From Flavobacterium johnsoniae UW101 (GTDB lineage: Bacteria > Bacteroidota > Bacteroidia > Flavobacteriales > Flavobacteriaceae), in assembly GCF_000016645.1 (NCBI RefSeq), contig NC_009441.1:1302001-1366000 (forward strand): DNA of 64,000 bases, given 5' to 3'. Under the pieces are notes generated by a model, which worked only from the letters and a program-made list of their open reading frames with translations, was not told the origin of the DNA and did no database searches. Shown piece after piece: positions 33,504 through 42,532 of this stretch. A program made the translations under genes and the position numbers. How positions within the stretch are numbered: position 1 is the first letter of the stretch; every line of letters begins with the position of its first letter.

Positions 33504-33998
33504 TTATATAAATGTCAATTCTATTTTTGTTGTTTGGTTTAGAACATTGGCATTAAAATGCGCATGTCCTAAATATTCCATGCCTAAATAATCAGACGTT
33601 TTTTTGAACGGAATGTAAAAACTGTCTTCAATTATATTGTCGTGTGAATTTGATATCACTCCAATTTTCTTTCCTCTCAGCTTTCTTCCTGTTTCTTTTT
33701 CAATTCGAATTAAATCTGAAAACCGATCGAAAAAGACTTTTAAAATCCCGCTCATATTATACCAATAAACAGGCGTTGCAAAAATAAGAGTGTCATATTT
33801 TTCGATAATTCCTCTAATTAAAGGCAAAAAATCATCGTCTATATTTTTGCTTTCGTAATCATAATACGAAATATTATAATCACTTAAATTAACTACATCA
33901 ATGTTGTGTTCTTTTGAAAGAACATCTACAATTTTTGTTGTATTTCCGTTTTTTCTGGAAGAACCTAAAATGATGACTTTTTTATTTTCCATCTTCAA
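33504..33998 (-). CDS. Flavodoxin-like NAD(P)H-dependent oxidoreductase within the suf operon
   Basis: This 164-residue protein has an FMN-binding loop 'VIILGSSRKNGNTTKIVD' and 'DTLIFATPVYWYNMSGILKV' with 'FFDRFSDL', the pattern of the FMN reductase/iron-sulfur flavoprotein group. Start at 33998; a second Met six bases in is possible. It begins 1 bp after the sufB stop and ends 11 bp before sufC. Tight linkage suggests it could supply electrons or repair in cluster assembly, which is inference. Confidence 0.88.
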   Translation of the reverse strand: MKMENKKVIILGSSRKNGNTTKIVDVLSKEHNIDVVNLSDYNISYYDYESKNIDDDFLPLIRGIIEKYDTLIFATPVYWYNMSGILKVFFDRFSDLIRIEKETGRKLRGKKIGVISNSHDNIIEDSFYIPFKKTSDYLGMEYLGHAHFNANVLNQTTKIELTFI

Positions 33999-33999
33999 A

Positions 34000-35448
34000 T
34001 TATCCTACAGAACCTTCTAAAGAAATCTCTAATAATTTTTGCGCTTCAACCGCAAATTCCATTGGAAGTTTGTTCAATACATCTTTACTGAAACCGTTTA
34101 CAATTAAGGCAATCGCTTTTTCAGTCGGGATACCTCTTTGGTTACAGTAAAATACTTGGTCTTCTCCAATTTTACTTGTAGTTGCTTCGTGCTCGATTTT
34201 TGCTGTTGGATTTTTACTTTCGATATATGGGAAAGTATGTGCTCCGCAATTGTTACCCATTAACAATGAATCGCATTGCGAAAAGTTTCTTGCGTTTTCT
34301 GCTCTTGGAGAAATCTGCACTAAACCACGGTAGCTGTTTTGTGATTTTCCAGCCGAAATACCTTTAGAAATAATAGTCGATTTAGTGTTTTTACCTAAAT
34401 GGATCATTTTTGTTCCAGTATCTGCTTGTTGGAAATTATTAGTAACAGCAATAGAATAAAATTCTCCTACTGAATTGTCTCCCTTAAGTACACATGAAGG
34501 ATATTTCCAAGTCACGGCAGAACCTGTTTCAACTTGTGTCCAAGAAATTTTAGCGTTAGTTTCGCATAAACCTCTTTTGGTTACGAAGTTGTAAACACCA
34601 CCTTTTCCTTCTTTGTTTCCTGGGAACCAGTTTTGAACTGTAGAATATTTAATTTCTGCATCGTCAAGAGCGATTAATTCAACTACAGCAGCGTGTAATT
34701 GATTTTCGTCACGGCTTGGGGCAGTACATCCTTCAAGGTAAGAAACATAACTTCCTTCATCGGCAATAACCAGCGTTCTTTCGAATTGCCCAGTTCCTGC
34801 CTGATTGATTCTAAAATAAGTTGAAAGTTCCATTGGACATTTAACACCTTTTGGAATATAACAGAAACTTCCATCAGAGAAAACTGCTGAGTTTAATGCT
34901 GCGTAGAAGTTGTCTTTTTGAGGAACAACAGTACCTAAATATTTTTTTACTAATTCTGGATGTTCTTTAATTGCTTCAGAAATCGGGCAGAAAATAATTC
35001 CTTTTTCAGCCAGTGTTTTCTTGAAAGTCGTTGCTACTGAAACAGAATCGACAACAATATCCATAGCGACATTGTTCATCTTTTTTTGCTCATCAACAGA
35101 AATCCCCAGTTTTTTGTACATCTCTAATAATTCCGGATCAACATCATCCAGCGTTTTATTAGGATCTACTTGTTTTGGAGCTGAATAATAAGAGATTGCC
35201 TGAAAATCTGGTTTTTCGTATTGTACGTTTGCCCATTCTGGCTCGATCATTTCTTTCCAGGCACGGAAAGCCTCGATGCGCCATTCGGTCATCCATTCAG
35301 GTTCTTCTTTTTTAAGCGAAATAGCTCTTACAATTTCTTCGTTTAAGCCAATAGGGAAAGTTTCGGATTCAATATTGGTATAAAATCCGTACTCATATTC
35401 TTTAGTTTCCAGTTCGATTTTTAAATCGTCTTCTGTGTATTTGCTCAT
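34000..35448 (-). CDS. sufB: Fe-S cluster scaffold protein SufB
   Basis: This 482-residue protein has SufB landmarks: '[20 protein letters not shown]', '[20 protein letters not shown]'-type beta-helix strands (RGLC here), '[20 protein letters not shown]' carrying the Cys equivalent to the cluster-building residue, and '[19 protein letters not shown]'. It receives sulfur from SufSE and assembles clusters with SufC and SufD. It leads the tightly packed sufB-flavodoxin-sufC run. Confidence 0.97.
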   Translation of the reverse strand: MSKYTEDDLKIELETKEYEYGFYTNIESETFPIGLNEEIVRAISLKKEEPEWMTEWRIEAFRAWKEMIEPEWANVQYEKPDFQAISYYSAPKQVDPNKTLDDVDPELLEMYKKLGISVDEQKKMNNVAMDIVVDSVSVATTFKKTLAEKGIIFCPISEAIKEHPELVKKYLGTVVPQKDNFYAALNSAVFSDGSFCYIPKGVKCPMELSTYFRINQAGTGQFERTLVIADEGSYVSYLEGCTAPSRDENQLHAAVVELIALDDAEIKYSTVQNWFPGNKEGKGGVYNFVTKRGLCETNAKISWTQVETGSAVTWKYPSCVLKGDNSVGEFYSIAVTNNFQQADTGTKMIHLGKNTKSTIISKGISAGKSQNSYRGLVQISPRAENARNFSQCDSLLMGNNCGAHTFPYIESKNPTAKIEHEATTSKIGEDQVFYCNQRGIPTEKAIALIVNGFSKDVLNKLPMEFAVEAQKLLEISLEGSVG

Positions 35449-35527
35449 TGTTGATTTTAAAGATTCAAAGATTTAATTCAGAAATTTCAAAGAATTAATC
35501 TTTATTAGTCTTGGTATTCTCTATTAT

Positions 35528-35857
35528 TTATAGTGAAAATGATTCACCGCAGCCACAAGTTCTGCTTGCATTTGGATTATTGAAAACAAATCCTTTTCCG
35601 TTTAATCCGCCAGAGAATTCTAAAATTGTTCCGGCTAAATATAGAAATGATTTTTTTTCAACTGCAATTTGTATGTCGTTATCTACGAATATTTTATCAT
35701 CTTCTCCTTTGGTTTTGTCAAACTTTAAATCATAAGACAAACCAGAGCATCCACCGCTTTTAACGCCGACTCTTACGTAGTCGCTTGCGGCATCAAAACC
35801 ATCATCAGTCATCAAATCGATGATTTTCTTTTTGGCTGTATCAGAAACCTTTATCAT
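35528..35857 (-). CDS. A-type Fe-S carrier (IscA/SufA/HesB family)
   Basis: This 109-residue protein has the three cluster-binding cysteines, one in 'VKSGGCSGLSYDLKFD' and two in the C-terminal 'RTCGCGESFSL'. It carries nascent clusters to target enzymes. It is first in the suf run, 79 bp before sufB. The precise subfamily (SufA, IscA or ErpA) cannot be fixed from sequence alone, so no symbol is given. Confidence 0.94.
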   Translation of the reverse strand: MIKVSDTAKKKIIDLMTDDGFDAASDYVRVGVKSGGCSGLSYDLKFDKTKGEDDKIFVDNDIQIAVEKKSFLYLAGTILEFSGGLNGKGFVFNNPNASRTCGCGESFSL

Positions 35858-36232
35858 TGTTTATGGTATTTGTTTTTAAAAGATCATTTTAATTTGCATT
35901 TCGATAATAATCAAATTATTACAGAAAATTTAAATGCCAATTTCAATGTTCAAATGAAATTGTCTGCAAAGATACGACTTAAAAACCTTTTTCCATAACG
36001 GTTCACATTATTATAACAAATGTTAAAATAGATAGAAGTTATTTTGCGAAAAAGAAATCAATTGAAGTCTCTTTTATTTTACAACAATTAAATGTTTTGA
36101 AAGAAAAGCTTTATTTTTATGTAAAATACTGATATTATGATGATTAAGTTATCGTTAAATGATAAAAAACAGTATTTCTACTTGTTTTGTCGAATAAAAT
36201 AATATTATTTTTACAAGAAATTGTGACGAATC
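35858..36232. other. Divergent intergenic region upstream of the suf run
   Basis: These 375 bp separate the minus-strand suf run from a plus-strand gene. TATCTTTG on the minus strand (35967-35974) is a likely suf -7 element, leaving a leader of about 105 nt. No IscR- or Fur-like operator could be recognised with confidence, and no small ORF. Confidence 0.5.
35967..35974 (-). promoter_or_regulatory. TAnnTTTG element for the suf run
   Basis: The minus-strand TATCTTTG lies 110 bp before the A-type carrier start. A matching TTG at standard distance was not found. Confidence 0.45.
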
Positions 36233-37159
36233 ATGAAGAAAAACTACACTAATGAATGGTTAAGAGCATTTTTAGCTATATTTTTTATTTTAGGAATAGG
36301 AGCTACATTTTTTTTGTTTAGTAATGAACTAAAAGAAAGTGCAGAGAAGGCTAAAATAATCACCAAAAAGTCTGAACTTACCGGACCCAGTAATGAAACA
36401 ATCGCACAAAAAAGCATACTGGATTCTTTAAATATTTTAAAATTAGAATACGATGTAGCACTTCTTGAAAAAACATCGTTATCTGAGCAATTAGAACTTG
36501 AACGTAAAAATGTTCAAAATTTAATGGAAATTATAAAAGTTTCTAAAAATCCTTCGATTGTTCAAATACAAATTTACAGAAAACAGCTTTTAGATTTAAA
36601 AACGGCGTTAGCAGCCAAAATTGTAGAAATTAAAAATTTAAAATCTCAGAATAAAAGTCTACTTACTGAAATCGAAAGCCAAAATGTGGTAATGTATAAG
36701 CAGAAAACAGAAAATGATACACTCTTATTACATCAAAAAAAATTAGAATTAGCGATAAAAGATGCTGCGAAACTTTCTCTCAGTAATTTTAAAGTAGCAG
36801 CATTTCGCGAAAAAAAATCAGGAAAAGAACTTGAAACTGAAAAAGCCAGAAATGCTCAAAAATTAAAAGTAAGTTTTTCTGTTAATGGAAATTCAATTGC
36901 AAAAACCGGAAAAAGAGTGTTCTACATTCAGGTTTTAGATCAAAAAAATACAGTTTTAGGGGAGAATAAATTAATCGAATTTGAAAATGATAAAGCTTTG
37001 GTTTACAGTTTTATCGTTGCTGTAGATTTTCAGGGAAAACCCCTAAATGCCTATGGCGTTTTAAATTCTGATGGAAATGAATTTAAAAAGGGAACTTACT
37101 TTGTTAACTTTTTTGACAAGCAGGAAATAATGGGAAGTGCTTCTGTTACTTTAGAGTAA
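36233..37159 (+). CDS. Membrane-anchored coiled-coil protein
   Basis: This protein has 308 residues. One N-terminal membrane span ('AFLAIFFILGIGATFFLFS') is followed by a long coiled coil (about 35-190, 'LDLKTALAAKIVEIKNLKSQ') and a C-terminal beta domain (about 205-308) with 'VSFSVNGNSIAKTGKRVFYI'. The layout is single-pass inner membrane with a periplasmic rod and head. No family is recognised. A role in envelope spacing or as a gliding/secretion accessory is possible but unproven. Confidence 0.75.
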   Translation: MKKNYTNEWLRAFLAIFFILGIGATFFLFSNELKESAEKAKIITKKSELTGPSNETIAQKSILDSLNILKLEYDVALLEKTSLSEQLELERKNVQNLMEIIKVSKNPSIVQIQIYRKQLLDLKTALAAKIVEIKNLKSQNKSLLTEIESQNVVMYKQKTENDTLLLHQKKLELAIKDAAKLSLSNFKVAAFREKKSGKELETEKARNAQKLKVSFSVNGNSIAKTGKRVFYIQVLDQKNTVLGENKLIEFENDKALVYSFIVAVDFQGKPLNAYGVLNSDGNEFKKGTYFVNFFDKQEIMGSASVTLE

Positions 37160-37243
37160 TGGCTGTTTTGAGTTTTTAAATAGAATTTTAGCATAACGAA
37201 ATTGGATTTCCTAGCTTTGTTTTCTTATTAGATATTTATACTC

Positions 37244-38101
37244 ATGAAACTTTACCCAATAGAATCCGGAAATTTTAAATTAGATGGCGGCGCTATGTTT
37301 GGTGTTGTGCCTAAAACAATTTGGAATAAAACTAATCCGGCAGATTCAAATAATCTGATAGATATAGCCGCGAGATGTTTGTTAATTGAAGACGGAAACA
37401 GATTGATTTTAATTGATACCGGAATGGGAGATAAGCAGTCTGAAAAATTCTTCGGATATTACTCACTTTGGGGATCACATTCAATAGATAAATCGCTGGC
37501 AGAATATGGTTTTAACCGAGATGATATTACGGATGTTTTTATGACACATTTGCATTTTGATCATTGCGGAGGAAGCGTTCAGTGGAATTCTGATAAGACT
37601 TTTTATGAACCGGCTTTCAAAAATGCAAAATTTTGGACAAATGAAAATCACTGGCAATGGGCAGTAAAACCTAATGCCCGTGAAAAAGCTTCATTTTTAA
37701 CAGAGAATATTATCCCAATGCAGGAAAGCGGCCAATTGAATTTTATTGAAAGACCTGAAAGCGATTTTGGTTTTTCAAAAGAATTGGGTTTTGGAATTTT
37801 TTATGCAGACGGACATACCGAAAAACAGATGATTCCGCATATTCAATATCAGGATAAAACAATTGTTTTTTGTGCCGATTTATTAGCAACAGCCGGACAT
37901 ATTCCGCTTCCATATGTAATGGGATATGATACAAGACCGCTTTTGACTTTAGATGAAAAAGCAAAATTTTTAAATTCAGCTGCAGATAATAATTATTATT
38001 TGTTTCTGGAACATGATGCTCATAATCAAATTATAACGGTTGAGCATACTGAAAAAGGCGTTCGATTAAAAGACGTTTTCACTTGCGAAGATATTCTGTA
38101 G
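37244..38101 (+). CDS. MBL-fold metallo-hydrolase
   Basis: This 285-residue protein has the metal motif 'THLHFDHCGG' (His102, His104, Asp106, His107), then Asp and His ligands in 'YADGHTEKQMI' and 'VFCADLLATAGHI'. The 'LLIEDGNRLILIDTGMGDKQ' strand is typical of lactonase-like members. It hydrolyses an unknown ester or lactone; quorum quenching is possible. No signal peptide, so cytoplasmic. Confidence 0.9.
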   Translation: MKLYPIESGNFKLDGGAMFGVVPKTIWNKTNPADSNNLIDIAARCLLIEDGNRLILIDTGMGDKQSEKFFGYYSLWGSHSIDKSLAEYGFNRDDITDVFMTHLHFDHCGGSVQWNSDKTFYEPAFKNAKFWTNENHWQWAVKPNAREKASFLTENIIPMQESGQLNFIERPESDFGFSKELGFGIFYADGHTEKQMIPHIQYQDKTIVFCADLLATAGHIPLPYVMGYDTRPLLTLDEKAKFLNSAADNNYYLFLEHDAHNQIITVEHTEKGVRLKDVFTCEDIL

Positions 38102-38119
38102 AAAAAAGTTTAAGATATA

Positions 38120-38160
38120 AAAAATCCCATTTTCAAATAATTATGAAAATGGGATTTTTA
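38120..38160. terminator. Bidirectional terminator
   Basis: AAAAATCCCATTTTCA pairs with TGAAAATGGGATTTTT. It lies between the MBL hydrolase (+) and the convergent leucine-rich-repeat gene (-). Confidence 0.92.
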
Positions 38161-38180
38161 GTTTAACTAAATTCTAATTT

Positions 38181-41100
38181 TTATTCTACAATCACTTTTT
38201 TAGCCGAAGCTGTATCCTGATTGATTAAATACACATAGTAAACTCCTTTTGGTAATCCAGATAAATTGATTGTGTTATCTGTGTTATTTGAGTTTAGTGT
38301 AAATGATTTTACAAGCTGTCCTAAAACATTATAAACATTTGCTTTTTCCAGGTTTACATTTTTAATGTTTAATTCGCCTTTGGTTGGGTTTGGATGTATA
38401 ACAACATTATTAATAGCAGATTCTGGAACACTTAGAGTCTTACAAGTATTTGAATAGGTGGTAGTTGATTCTTTGATGTTTGACCAATTTGCGTTCGAAT
38501 AAGCCTCATTATCAACTTGTATACAGCCAAGAGTTTTAAGTCCTAAAAATGTAGTGTATAAACCAGATGCAGATTTACCAGTATTTGATGGCAGAATAAA
38601 GTTTGCATTGTTTCCGTTTCGCAGATTTAATGAAACCAGTGGATTGTTAACTACATACACAATTCTGAGCTTAGTATTATTTGATAAATCTATCGTGGTA
38701 AGCTGATTTGAAGAAGCGTTTAATGTTTCTAATTTAATATTCTTGCTTACATTTAAAGTTGTCAATTGGTTACTGCTGACATCTAAATAGGTTAAAGAGG
38801 TAAAATATTCAATCCCTGTTAGATCTTTAATACTGCTGTTTGAAAGATCTAAAGTAGTAACAGCACTTGCATCTGCAATCGTAATTTTTCCGTTTAAACC
38901 ATCAGTATCTATTCCTAAATCAATTAGTTTTTGTTCAAAATTTGAATCTGAGATTTGAACAAATTCAATAGAACAATCTAGACTGTATTTTGCTGCTGCA
39001 TCTTTTAGATGTGCCCAATTTGCATTAGAATAAGTAACGTCATCAACAAGGATACAAGTTAAATCTGGGTTATTGTTGAAATTTGTATACTTGCGGTCTA
39101 ATATAGTGTTATTTCCGTTTTTTAGATTCAATGATGTTAAGTTGTTTAGATCGACCTGTAAACGAGTTATTTTCGTATTGCTAGAAATATCAATGCTTGT
39201 TAATAGATTAGAATAACAATAAAAAGTATTCAATTCAGTATTTTTTGAAACATCAAGAGTTGTCAAAGAATTGCCGTAAACACTTAAGGATGAGAGCAAT
39301 ATGTTTTTTGATACATTTAAAGCTGTCAATTGATTTACATCGCAATATAAAGAATATAAGTTAATGTTCTTTAAAAGATCAAGAGAGGTAAGATTGTTTT
39401 CAGAACAATCTATAGAACCTAATTGTATATTATTTGCAGTATTAAGACTTGTTAAAGCATTTTTTGAACAGATCAAATTTCTTAAAGCAATATTGTCTGA
39501 TAAATCTAAGGAAGTCAATAAATTTTGCTGACATTCTAACATAGAGAGAATCGAAGCATTTTTGATGTTTAAACTTGTCAATTTGTTATTACCACATTGC
39601 AGATATTCCAGAATAGTATTTTTAGATAAATCTAAAGTTGTTAATTGATTATATGTAAGATTTGTAACATATAACAGTTTGTTGTTAGATAAGTCTAAAG
39701 TTGTTAAGTTGTTATACTCTGCATTTAAAGAAGTTAATTTTGTATTTTGACTTAGATCTAGTGTCGTTAATTTATTTTTTCCAATTGATAAATTGGTTAA
39801 TTGAGTATTTTCTCTAACATTTACATTTTCCAATTTATTTTCTCTAACAAGTAATGAGGTTAATTTTGGATTTGAAGAAAGATCTAATGTTGTTATTTGA
39901 TTTTTATTTGCATAGAGTCCTGTTAATTCTCTAAAATCTTCAATTCCCGTTAGGTCTTTAATAGAAGAATCTGTAAGGTCTAAGTTAGCTATAGAAGCAA
40001 TATTTGTGGTTAAAACTTTTCCATCTGGAGATCCTGAGTCGATTCCTAAACTAATTAATTTATTTTCAAAATTGAGATCAGGAATTAAAGTATAAGGTCT
40101 GCAATCTGTACTAAAACTTGCTTTTGGGTTTTTTTGGTTTGACCAGCGTGCATTTGCTTCTTCTACATTGTCGACCTGAATACATGCCAGATAATCATTA
40201 TTATCAAAGCGTATGAGGGAACCGGAATTATAGAATAGATTATTTGCTCCATTTTTGATATTTAAACTACTTAGGCTGTTAATATTGGCAACCATAGTAG
40301 TCAATTTGTTATTTTTACTTAAATCAAGACTTTGTAAGCTATTAGCATTACAGAGCAGAGACTGCAGATTTACATTGAAAGACAGGTCGATATTTTGTAC
40401 TCTGTTATAACCAAAATCCAGACTTTCTAATGCTAATTGTTTAGAAACATTTATATTAGAAATAAAATTGTTGTAGCATCTAATGGATTTAAGTGCTGTG
40501 TTATTAGAAAAATCAAGTCCAAATATATTATTGTTAGAAACTTCCAATGTCAGTAACGCTGAATTATTAGACAGATTCAGTGCGGTTAACTGATTATTAT
40601 TGCATTCTAAAGAGGTTAGTAAAGTGTTTTTAGACACATTTAATTGAGTCAGTCGATTGTTCGAACAATTTAAAGTTTTTAAAGCAACAAAAGCTTCAAT
40701 TCCGGTAAGATTTGAAATGGAGCTTTGTGATACATTCAGAGAAGTCAAAGAAGCTACTTTAGAAGTTAAAATTTTTCCATCGGCAGTTCCTGATTCTATA
40801 CCCAAACTAATCAGTTTGTTTTCGAAATTACTATCGGGAATTAAGGTAAAATATTCTAAGAGTAAACAAGCAGTTGACGAAAATGATGTCATTGGGTCTT
40901 TTTTATCGAACCAATTTGTGTTTGCAAATGCTAAGTCACTAACCTGAACGCAATACAATTCTGGATTTGATTTAAAAGAGACTGCATTGGTAAGTAAAGT
41001 ATTATTAGTAAGATTTAAAATTGCTAATTTATTTTTCTCTAAAGATAAAGTTGTTAATGCTCTATTGTTTAATAAATCTAAACTTGTTATTAAATTTTCA

Positions 41101-42350
41101 TCTAATTTTAAAGAAGTTAATGCTCCATTGTGGTTTACTTCTAACTTATCAAGTTTATTTTGGCTGATGTCCAAAACCTGCAAAGAACTATTATAAGACA
41201 AGTCAATTTTTGTCAATTGATTGGAAGAGCAGTATAGCGTTTTTAGGGCTCTATTATTAGACAGATTTAGAGCTGTTATTTTATTTTGATTACAGTTTAA
41301 ATCTGTTAAATAAACGTTTTTGGTAATATCCAGAGTGACAAGTAGGTTTCCGTCACAGGATAAATTGGTCAAATTGTGAAAGTCTTGAATGCCAGTCAGA
41401 TCAGAAATGGAACTATTTGATACATTAAGAGAAGTTATAGAGGTAATATCTGCTGTTAGAACTTTACCATTTTCACCATCCTTGTCAATACCCAAAGCAA
41501 TTAGTTTTTTTTCAAAATTGATATCAGGAATTGTCGTATATGGAGAACAATATGTACTGTATTGTACATCTCCTTTTACACTGGCCCAGCGAACATTTGC
41601 TTCTTCGACATTATCAACCTGAACACATTTTAGATTTGGACTGTTGAAGGTTAATGTAGAAAGAGGTGCATCAAACAAATAGTTTGTACCATTTTGGATA
41701 TTGAAACTGATTAAAGGATTGTTATGAGCTTGTACATAATGGACTTTAGTATTTTTGCTTAGGTCAAGATTCTTTAGCAGATTAGTGTGACATGCTAAGC
41801 CAGACAAATTCACATTAGAAGACAAATCAAGAATTTCGATTTTATTGGTATAACAAAAAAATTGCTCCAGCATTAACTGCTTAGAAACATTTAACGCTGT
41901 AAGTTGATTACTGGAGCAATAAATAGTTTTAAGTGCCGTGTTATTAGAAAAATCAAGTGCTGTAAGTTTATTTTGAGAGCAGTCTAATTTCAGCAGTAAT
42001 GGATTATTGGATATGTCCAATGCAGTTAATAGATTGTTACTGCATTCTAAAGAGGTTAAAGCTCTGTTTTTAGACAGATTTAACTGTGTCAATCGATTTG
42101 AGGAACACTTTAACTCTTTTAAAGATATAAAATCTTCAATACCGGTGAGGTCTGTAATCGAACTTGTATCAACATATAAATAAATTATAGAAGCTACATT
42201 GGATGTTAGAACCCTCCCATCGGGAGCACCAGAATCGATACCCAGGCTAATCAGCTTGTTTTCAAAATTCACATCAGGAATAGAAGTGTATTGTTGGGCA
42301 TGAATAGAAAAGCTTGCTAATAATAGCAATAAGAGTAGTTTTGTTTTCAT
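38181..42350 (-). CDS. Giant leucine-rich-repeat protein with T9SS sorting domain
   Basis: This 1389-residue protein has a signal peptide ('LLLLLLLASFSIHAQQ'). Five blocks each start with 'DxNFExKLIxLGID...GKV' (near residues 25, 275, 502, 749 and 1133), continue with 'SSISDLTGIEDF', and then give many 21-residue repeats of the LTxLDLSxNxxLxxLxC type. A type IX sorting domain ends it ('VVIHPNPTKGELNIKNVNLE', then 'GLPKGVYYVYLINQ'). It is exported by Sec, then by T9SS, and is probably attached at the surface for adhesion or binding. Its tail is almost the same as that of the next gene. Confidence 0.93.
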   Translation of the reverse strand: MKTKLLLLLLLASFSIHAQQYTSIPDVNFENKLISLGIDSGAPDGRVLTSNVASIIYLYVDTSSITDLTGIEDFISLKELKCSSNRLTQLNLSKNRALTSLECSNNLLTALDISNNPLLLKLDCSQNKLTALDFSNNTALKTIYCSSNQLTALNVSKQLMLEQFFCYTNKIEILDLSSNVNLSGLACHTNLLKNLDLSKNTKVHYVQAHNNPLISFNIQNGTNYLFDAPLSTLTFNSPNLKCVQVDNVEEANVRWASVKGDVQYSTYCSPYTTIPDINFEKKLIALGIDKDGENGKVLTADITSITSLNVSNSSISDLTGIQDFHNLTNLSCDGNLLVTLDITKNVYLTDLNCNQNKITALNLSNNRALKTLYCSSNQLTKIDLSYNSSLQVLDISQNKLDKLEVNHNGALTSLKLDENLITSLDLLNNRALTTLSLEKNKLAILNLTNNTLLTNAVSFKSNPELYCVQVSDLAFANTNWFDKKDPMTSFSSTACLLLEYFTLIPDSNFENKLISLGIESGTADGKILTSKVASLTSLNVSQSSISNLTGIEAFVALKTLNCSNNRLTQLNVSKNTLLTSLECNNNQLTALNLSNNSALLTLEVSNNNIFGLDFSNNTALKSIRCYNNFISNINVSKQLALESLDFGYNRVQNIDLSFNVNLQSLLCNANSLQSLDLSKNNKLTTMVANINSLSSLNIKNGANNLFYNSGSLIRFDNNDYLACIQVDNVEEANARWSNQKNPKASFSTDCRPYTLIPDLNFENKLISLGIDSGSPDGKVLTTNIASIANLDLTDSSIKDLTGIEDFRELTGLYANKNQITTLDLSSNPKLTSLLVRENKLENVNVRENTQLTNLSIGKNKLTTLDLSQNTKLTSLNAEYNNLTTLDLSNNKLLYVTNLTYNQLTTLDLSKNTILEYLQCGNNKLTSLNIKNASILSMLECQQNLLTSLDLSDNIALRNLICSKNALTSLNTANNIQLGSIDCSENNLTSLDLLKNINLYSLYCDVNQLTALNVSKNILLSSLSVYGNSLTTLDVSKNTELNTFYCYSNLLTSIDISSNTKITRLQVDLNNLTSLNLKNGNNTILDRKYTNFNNNPDLTCILVDDVTYSNANWAHLKDAAAKYSLDCSIEFVQISDSNFEQKLIDLGIDTDGLNGKITIADASAVTTLDLSNSSIKDLTGIEYFTSLTYLDVSSNQLTTLNVSKNIKLETLNASSNQLTTIDLSNNTKLRIVYVVNNPLVSLNLRNGNNANFILPSNTGKSASGLYTTFLGLKTLGCIQVDNEAYSNANWSNIKESTTTYSNTCKTLSVPESAINNVVIHPNPTKGELNIKNVNLEKANVYNVLGQLVKSFTLNSNNTDNTINLSGLPKGVYYVYLINQDTASAKKVIVE

Positions 42351-42404
42351 AGATTGAATTTATGGTTAGGTCGCGCAATTGTACAAAATTTAAACGGATA
42401 TTCC

Positions 42405-42420
42405 TTACGGGAAACCGTAA
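42405..42420. promoter_or_regulatory. Perfect inverted motif TTACGG-GAAA-CCGTAA
   Basis: This 16-bp element lies 54 bp upstream of the 1389-residue protein start. A related element lies at similar distance before the 1680-residue protein gene (47629-47644). It may be a binding site for a shared regulator. Confidence 0.5.
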
Positions 42421-42478
42421 AGCAGAGCTTCTTTTATTTATATTATTTGAGAATTCTAAAACAGATATTAGTAAATAA

Positions 42479-42515
42479 AAAAATCCCTTCTTCATTAAAT
42501 GAAAAAGGGATTTTT
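42479..42515 (-). terminator. Terminator of the RCC1/LRR gene
   Basis: AAAAATCCCTT pairs with AAGGGATTTTT (stem extended by CTTCATT/AATGAA). It lies 18 bp after the minus-strand stop at 42533. Confidence 0.88.
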
Positions 42516-42532
42516 ACAAGATATTTTTTGAT

